NCBI RefSeq assembly: GCF_018070025.1 | Contig: NZ_JAGPYQ010000001.1 | Coordinates: 1,984,001 to 2,048,000 of the forward strand | DNA length: 64,000 nucleotides | Direction: 5' to 3' | From: Streptomyces liliiviolaceus | Lineage (GTDB): Bacteria > Actinomycetota > Actinomycetes > Streptomycetales > Streptomycetaceae | Shown: positions 59,424 through 64,000 of the stretch, one piece after another | Numbering within the stretch: position 1 is the stretch's first letter | Layout of the letters: each line of letters begins with the position of its first letter | The notes under the pieces: generated by a model | Seen by the model: only the letters and a program-made list of their open reading frames with translations | What the model was told of the DNA's origin: nothing | Database searches by the model: none | Position numbers and translations under genes: made by a program

Positions 59424-59453
59424 CCCCGGGGTGGGGCTGACCCCACCCCGGGG
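59424..59453. terminator. Perfect 13-bp stem terminator after the sigma operon
   Basis: CCCCGGGGTGGGG (59424-59436) pairs perfectly with CCCCACCCCGGGG (59441-59453) around a 4-base loop, 29 bases past the stop at 59395. Confidence 0.85.
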
Positions 59454-59497
59454 CCGGTAGGTCACTTCATGGCGGCGGCGGGCGGACGGCGGCAGAG

Positions 59498-59538
59498 TTG
59501 AACTCGGAAAGTCCAAGGGGAAGTTCGGTCCGAACTTC
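59498..59538. promoter_or_regulatory. Two adjacent palindromes upstream of a small gene
   Basis: TTGAACT (59498-59504) faces AGTCCAA (59510-59516), one mismatch. GAAGTTCGG-T-CCGAACTTC (59520-59538) is perfect. They lie 62-102 bases before the ATG at 59600 and look like binding sites of a dimeric regulator. Confidence 0.55.
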
Positions 59539-59599
59539 AACCACGAGCTTCGACCGGAACGTCGACCATCAGCCACCCCGCCGCCCGGAAGGAACCGCC

Positions 59600-59824
59600 A
59601 TGAACATCTCCACGACCTCCGGCCCGATCACCGACCGGACCACGGGCCGGACCGCCGTCCTCGCGACCCCCGAGAGCGAGCTCGCCCCGCTGCTCGCCGC
59701 CTGGGACGACGCGCACTCCGGTGCCTGCGACGATCACGATCTCGAATGGCGGCACCTGCTGGACGAGATGGCCCACCCGCGTACCACGCAGGCGTTCTAC
59801 CGGCTGGCCGCGTCCGCCGGGTGA
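59600..59824 (+). CDS. Small hypothetical protein, 74 residues
   Basis: The ATG at 59600 is preceded by GGAAGGAA with normal spacing. The product is soluble and acidic: a Thr-rich N-terminus, then ELAPLLAAWDDAHSGACDDHDLEWRHLLDEMAHPRTTQAFYRLAASAG, probably two helices. I recognise no family. The paired palindromes upstream suggest that it is regulated. Confidence 0.65.
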   Translation: MNISTTSGPITDRTTGRTAVLATPESELAPLLAAWDDAHSGACDDHDLEWRHLLDEMAHPRTTQAFYRLAASAG

Positions 59825-59858
59825 TCCGGTCCCGGCGCCGCCCGTCGTCCGCCCTCGG

Positions 59859-60251
59859 TCAGGACTTCGGCGGAGCGGCGTCCTCGGGACCCTCGCCACC
59901 GGTGTCGTCCTTGCCACCGCCCGTGCCGTCGCGCTCGCCCTTGTCCTTGCCGTCGTCCTTGTTCTCGTTCCTGCTCTCGTTCTTGCTCTCGTCCCTGAGG
60001 GACTTGAGGAAGTCGGGGTTGTCGTCGGGGGCGACCCAGCCGCCCCGGCGGGACGAGGCGGCGTCGCGCGGGGTGCGGACCCGGCCGACGATCAGCCAGG
60101 AGATCGAGCCGACGAGCGGGAACAGCAGCACGAGGATCGCCCAGAGTGGCTTCGGGATGTAACGGACGTCCTTCTCATCGGTCGTGATGCAGTCGATGAA
60201 GGCGTAGATGCTGAGTGCCAGCGGCACCAGGATCATCAGCACCCGAAGCAT
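59859..60251 (-). CDS. PLDc_N-type small membrane protein with charged tail
   Basis: This 130-residue protein begins [22 protein letters not shown], then [33 protein letters not shown], the two-helix module known as the phospholipase D nuclease N-terminal (PLDc_N) domain. The tail after residue ~70 is a run of Lys, Glu, Asp, Asn and Gly. Despite the domain name it has no nuclease part. It is divergent from mqnL. Confidence 0.85.
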   Translation of the reverse strand: MLRVLMILVPLALSIYAFIDCITTDEKDVRYIPKPLWAILVLLFPLVGSISWLIVGRVRTPRDAASSRRGGWVAPDDNPDFLKSLRDESKNESRNENKDDGKDKGERDGTGGGKDDTGGEGPEDAAPPKS

Positions 60252-60375
60252 GCGGTGGTTCCCCCTGCTGTGGAGACGCGTACGGAGACGGGTCCGGACG
60301 GACCCATGACCGTCGAGGCCGGTCGAGCGGCCCCCCTTACAGGGCCAGCGTAGCGAGTAGCCGATACTGGGACGC

Positions 60376-61836
60376 ATGGCTTACGACGATCTTCGCTCCC
60401 TGCTCCGGGCGCTGGAGCGCGAGGGCGACCTCCAGCGCATCAAGGCCGAGGTGGACCCGTACCTGGAGGTCGGGGAGATCGTCGACCGCGTCCAGAAGGC
60501 GGGCGGCCCCGCGCTGCTCTTCGAGAACGTGCGCGGCTCGGCGATGCCGCTCGCGATGAACGTCTTCGGGACGGACCGCCGCCTGCTCAAGGCGCTCGGC
60601 CTGAAGTCGTACGCCGAGATCAGCGAGAAGATCGGCGGGCTGCTGAAACCCGAGCTGCCGCAGGGCTTCATCGGGGTGCGCGAGGCCTTCGGGAAGCTCG
60701 GCGCCATGACGCACGTACCGCCGAAGAAGGTGAAGTCGGACAACGCCCCTGTCCAGGAGGTCGTGCTCACCGGCGACGACGTCGACCTGGACCAGCTGCC
60801 GGCGCTCTTCACCTGGCCGCAGGACGGCGGGTCCTTCTTCAATCTCGGGCTCACCCACACCAAGGACCCCGAGTCCGGCATCCGCAACCTCGGGCTCTAC
60901 CGCCTGCAGCGCCACGACAAGCGCACCATCGGCATGCACTGGCAGATCCACAAGGACAGCCGCAACCACTACCAGGTGGCCGCGCGCCGCGGCGAGCGGC
61001 TGCCGGTCGCGATCGCCTTCGGCTGCCCGCCCGCCGTGACGTACGCCTCCACCGCGCCGCTGCCCGGCGACATCGACGAGTACCTCTTCGCCGGGTTCCT
61101 CCAGGGCAAGCGGATCGAGATGGTCGACTGCAAGACGGTGCCGCTCCAGGTGCCCGCGCAGGCCGAGGTCGTCATCGAGGGCTGGCTGGAGCCGGGCGAG
61201 ATGCTCCCCGAGGGCCCCTTCGGCGACCACACCGGCTTCTACACGCCGCAGGAGCCGTTCCCGGCGCTGACCATCGACTGCGTGACGATGCGCAAGCGCC
61301 CGCTGATCCAGTCGATCGTGGTCGGCCGGCCGCCGACCGAGGACGGTCCGCTGGGCCGCGCGACGGAACGCTTCTTCCTGCCCCTCCTCAAGATCATCGT
61401 GCCGGACATCGTGGACTACCACCTCCCCGAGGCGGGCGGCTTCCACAACTGCGCGATCGTCGCGATCGACAAGAAGTACCCGAAGCACGCCCAGAAGGTG
61501 ATGCACGCCGTCTGGGGCGCCCACATGATGTCCCTGACCAAGCTGATCGTGATCGTCGACGCCGACTGCGACGTCCACGACCTGCACGAGGTGGCGTGGC
61601 GGGCGCTGGGCAACACGGACTACTCCCGTGACCTCACCGTGGTCGAGGGCCCGGTCGACCACCTCGACCATGCCTCGTACCAGCAGTTCTGGGGTGGCAA
61701 GGCGGGCATCGACGCCACGCGGAAGTGGCCCGAGGAGGGCTACACGCGCGACGGCGGCTGGCCCGAGATGGTCCTCTCGGACCCGGATACGGCGGCGAAG
61801 GTCGACCGCCGCTGGAAGGAGTACGGACTCTCGTGA
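60376..61836 (+). CDS. mqnL: Menaquinone (futalosine pathway) decarboxylase MqnL, UbiD family
   Basis: This 486-residue UbiD-type decarboxylase acts on the prenylated naphthoate in the futalosine menaquinone pathway, using prenyl-FMN made by the UbiX-type protein two genes down. Family blocks are [50 protein letters not shown] (prenyl-FMN and metal site), [23 protein letters not shown] and [11 protein letters not shown]. The ATG has no ribosome site; GATACT lies 7 bases upstream, so it may be leaderless. The stop overlaps mqnP by GTGA. Confidence 0.94.
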   Translation: MAYDDLRSLLRALEREGDLQRIKAEVDPYLEVGEIVDRVQKAGGPALLFENVRGSAMPLAMNVFGTDRRLLKALGLKSYAEISEKIGGLLKPELPQGFIGVREAFGKLGAMTHVPPKKVKSDNAPVQEVVLTGDDVDLDQLPALFTWPQDGGSFFNLGLTHTKDPESGIRNLGLYRLQRHDKRTIGMHWQIHKDSRNHYQVAARRGERLPVAIAFGCPPAVTYASTAPLPGDIDEYLFAGFLQGKRIEMVDCKTVPLQVPAQAEVVIEGWLEPGEMLPEGPFGDHTGFYTPQEPFPALTIDCVTMRKRPLIQSIVVGRPPTEDGPLGRATERFFLPLLKIIVPDIVDYHLPEAGGFHNCAIVAIDKKYPKHAQKVMHAVWGAHMMSLTKLIVIVDADCDVHDLHEVAWRALGNTDYSRDLTVVEGPVDHLDHASYQQFWGGKAGIDATRKWPEEGYTRDGGWPEMVLSDPDTAAKVDRRWKEYGLS

Positions 61837-62735
61837 GCAGCGCATCAGCGGCGATCCCGCAGCCCGGGCGCACGAAGGCGTTCCTGCGGCTCGTCATGAT
61901 CGAGCACTCCGTCTTCGCGCTGCCGTTCGCGTACATCGCGGCGCTGACGGCGATGTTCCTGACGGACGGCAACATCCAGTGGGGCCGGCTGCTCCTCGTC
62001 ACGGTCGCGATGGTCGGGCTGCGGACCTTCGCGATGGCCGTGAACCGGATCATCGACCGGGAGATCGACGCCCGCAATCCCCGTACGGCCCACCGGGAGC
62101 TGGTCACCGGCGCGATGTCGGTGAAGCACGCCTGGACGGGCGCGCTGGTGGCCCTGGTGTTCTTCCTCGGCGCGGCGGCCCTGCTCAACCCGCTCTGCCT
62201 GGCGCTGGCGCCCATCGCGGTGATCCCGATGGTGGTCTACCCGTACGGCAAGCGGTTCACGAACTTCCCGCAGGCCATCCTGGGTCTCGCCCAGGCGATG
62301 GGCCCGATCGGCGGCTGGCTGGCGATCACCGGCGAGTGGTCGTGGGACGCCGTCATCCTGGGCCTCGCGGTCGGCGTCTGGATCGGCGGCTTCGACCTGA
62401 TCTACGCCTGCCAGGACGTGCGGACGGACCGCGAGGTCGGCGTGAAGTCGGTACCGGCGCGCTTCGGCGTCCCGGCCGCGATCTGGGGCGCGCGCGGCTG
62501 CCACGCCGTGACGACCGGCCTCCTGGTCTGGTACGCGCTGGCCACCGACGCGGAGATCTTCTTCTGGCTGGGCCTGCTGATCGTGGCGGGCGCGTTCCTG
62601 TACGAGCACACGATCGTCCGCCCGACGGACCTGTCCCGGCTGAACCGGGCGTTCTTCCAGGTCAACGGATTCATCGGCATCGCGCTGTTCGTGTGCGCGC
62701 TGCTCGACCTGCTGGTGCGGGGGCTCACGGTCTGA
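61833..62735 (+). CDS. mqnP: Menaquinone prenyltransferase MqnP, UbiA family
   Basis: This 300-residue membrane enzyme attaches the polyprenyl chain to the naphthoate ring. The two Asp-rich motifs are AMAVNRIIDREIDARNPRTA and FDLIYACQDVRTDREVG. About eight or nine hydrophobic helices are visible. The GTG at 61833 overlaps the mqnL stop. The gap to the next gene (154 bp) is GC-rich with a small hairpin. Confidence 0.94.
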   Translation: MSSASAAIPQPGRTKAFLRLVMIEHSVFALPFAYIAALTAMFLTDGNIQWGRLLLVTVAMVGLRTFAMAVNRIIDREIDARNPRTAHRELVTGAMSVKHAWTGALVALVFFLGAAALLNPLCLALAPIAVIPMVVYPYGKRFTNFPQAILGLAQAMGPIGGWLAITGEWSWDAVILGLAVGVWIGGFDLIYACQDVRTDREVGVKSVPARFGVPAAIWGARGCHAVTTGLLVWYALATDAEIFFWLGLLIVAGAFLYEHTIVRPTDLSRLNRAFFQVNGFIGIALFVCALLDLLVRGLTV

Positions 62736-62889
62736 CCGGTTCGAGGGGCCCGACCGCCTCGACCGGTCCGGCGGCGGTCGCCACGCCCGGCCGGCGGCCG
62801 GCCCCGACCGCCCCCGCTTCACGGGCGGGGTCCGCCGACCGGCCCGTGCTGCCGCTCGGCCGATGTCGTCGCGCCGGTAGGCTCAAGGT

Positions 62890-63564
62890 GTGAACGCAGG
62901 AGAAACAGAGCGTCGGCCTTGGATCGTGGGGGTCTCGGGCGCGTCCGGAACGCCGTATGCCGCTGCCGTGCTGCGTGCGCTCCTCGCGGCCGGTGAGAGC
63001 GTCGACCTCGTCGTCTCACGGGCCTCGCGGCTCACCCTGCTCGACGAGACCGGGATCAGTTTCCGGGACGCCCACTGGCAGGACGACCTGCGGGAGTGGC
63101 TCGGCCGGGGGGCCGACGGCAAGCCCGGCACGTTCGCGGTGGACGTCGACGCCGTACGGCACTGGAGCGCGGGGGACCTGGCGGCGGGGCCGTCCTCCGG
63201 CTCGTACCCTTCCAAGGGCATGCTCATCGTGCCCGCCTCCACCGCCTGTGTCGCCGGAGTCGCGCTCGGCCTCTCCAAGGATCTGCTCCAGCGCGCCGCG
63301 AGCGTCGTCCTCAAGGAGCGGCGGAAGCTGGTGGTCGCCGTCAGGGAGACCCCGCTGAACGGGCAGACCCTGCGTCACCTGGTGACCCTCGACGACGCGG
63401 GCGCGACCGTACTGCCGGCCTCCCCGGCGTTCTACGCGGGGGCCACGCACATCCAGGACCTGGTGGACTTCGTCGCCGGGCGCGTGCTGGACGCGGCGGG
63501 CGTCGGGCACACGCTCTACCGCCGCTGGGAGGGCGAACTCGGCGGCGGCTCCCGCACCACCTGA
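62890..63564 (+). CDS. mqnM: UbiX-type flavin prenyltransferase MqnM
   Basis: This 224-residue protein makes prenyl-FMN, the cofactor of UbiD-type MqnL. Motifs are WIVGVSGASGTPYAAAVLRAL (FMN loop), SGSYPSKGMLIVPASTACVAGVALGLSKDLLQRAASVVLKERRKLVVAVRETPLN and PAFYAGATHIQDLVDFVAGRVLD. The GTG at 62890 has no ribosome site; TAGGCT (62878-62883) lies 6 bases upstream, so it may be read from its own leaderless promoter. Confidence 0.94.
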   Translation: MNAGETERRPWIVGVSGASGTPYAAAVLRALLAAGESVDLVVSRASRLTLLDETGISFRDAHWQDDLREWLGRGADGKPGTFAVDVDAVRHWSAGDLAAGPSSGSYPSKGMLIVPASTACVAGVALGLSKDLLQRAASVVLKERRKLVVAVRETPLNGQTLRHLVTLDDAGATVLPASPAFYAGATHIQDLVDFVAGRVLDAAGVGHTLYRRWEGELGGGSRTT

Positions 63565-63646
63565 GCACGGCACCACCCGAGCACAGAGCAACGCTGCAGT
63601 ACTCACCCATCACTTCAGGAACTTTCAGCGGAAGGCTATCGATCGC

Positions 63647-64000
63647 ATGGACGCGGTGGACAGGCAGCTCATCCAGGCTCTCAGGGAGAACGGCCGGGCC
63701 TCCTACGCGGAGCTGGGACGCCTCGTCGGACTGTCGGGGCCCAGCGTCACCGACCGCATCAACCGCCTGGAGGCGGCCGGTGTGATCACCGGCTACCGCG
63801 CGACGGTCGACTCGGCCTCGCTCGGACTCGGCGTCATCGCCCTCATCGGCATCTCCCTCTCCGACGCCGCCGACCACGAGGACGTGGCGCGCCGGATGAA
63901 GGACCTCGGCGAGATCGAGGACTGCTGGTTCATCGCCGGCGACGACTCCTACATGCTCAAGGTGCGGGCGTCGGACGTGGACGGCCTGGAGCGGACCATC
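63647..64000 (+). CDS. Lrp/AsnC-family regulator (cut by window end)
   Basis: The first 118 residues are present. An N-terminal HTH (MDAVDRQLIQALRENGRASYAELGRLVGLSGPSVTDRINRLEAAGVITGYRATVD) leads into the RAM ligand domain (VIALIGISLSDAADHEDVARRMKDLGEIEDCWFIAGDDSYMLKV). The ATG at 63647 follows GGAAGG by about 11 bases. The frame is open at base 64000, so the C-terminus is missing. Confidence 0.92.
   Translation, partial: MDAVDRQLIQALRENGRASYAELGRLVGLSGPSVTDRINRLEAAGVITGYRATVDSASLGLGVIALIGISLSDAADHEDVARRMKDLGEIEDCWFIAGDDSYMLKVRASDVDGLERTI

Overview
This window is chromosomal DNA from a Streptomyces. It is uniformly very GC-rich with strong third-position GC bias, uses many GTG and TTG starts with 4-bp stop/start overlaps, and carries developmental and redox genes typical of the genus: bldN-rsbN, rex-hemACD, class I lysS, and the futalosine-menaquinone genes mqnL-mqnP-mqnM. 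I see no tRNA, rRNA, insertion sequence, prophage or CRISPR array.

Left block (1-25.7 kb) is core genome. It starts with an atypical SDR protein and a phospholipid acyltransferase, then, on the minus strand, the pro-sigma factor gene bldN and its membrane anti-sigma gene rsbN, and a HAD phosphatase. Next come a glutaredoxin-like protein and the rex-hemA-hemC-hemD operon behind a Rex operator, followed by hemB. After that lie a small lipoprotein, a membrane HTH protein, a methyltransferase, a DUF4253 protein, a phosphotransferase, the divergent pair argS/lysS, a DUF2637 membrane protein and two DUF3558-type lipoproteins.

Middle block (25.7-42.3 kb) looks more accessory: rtcB, an SDR gene coupled to a tiny membrane protein, a secreted protein, a flavin monooxygenase/FMN reductase pair, a glycosyltransferase, an OmpR/EnvZ-type two-component system, ppk2, an ABC exporter of the MacB/FtsX kind, and a PobA-like hydroxylase next to a two-domain O-methyltransferase.

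Right block (42.3-64 kb) returns to core functions: a conserved hypothetical, hemL, a histidine phosphatase, a Tat polysaccharide deacetylase, the System II cytochrome c maturation operon (ResA-like, CcdA, ResB, CcsB), a large P-loop protein, a 2OG oxygenase / cytosine deaminase / GNAT set, a NarL-type sensor kinase, a class F sortase with a probable substrate, an ECF sigma factor with a membrane partner, then mqnL-mqnP-mqnM and the start of an Lrp/AsnC regulator. HemA, HemL, HemB, HemC and HemD take glutamyl-tRNA to uroporphyrinogen III. The Mqn proteins make menaquinone and the Ccs proteins attach heme to cytochromes, so much of the window serves respiration, with Rex sensing NADH/NAD+.

The most unusual structure is a family of about 27 intergenic repeats with the core CGCAGTTCCCCGCGCCCCT. 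They lie at seven loci, often spaced about 74 bp apart and often arranged as opposing arrays. Other structure includes a long inverted repeat between hemD and hemB, nested palindromes between argS and lysS, and short tandem repeats that run through or beside stop codons.
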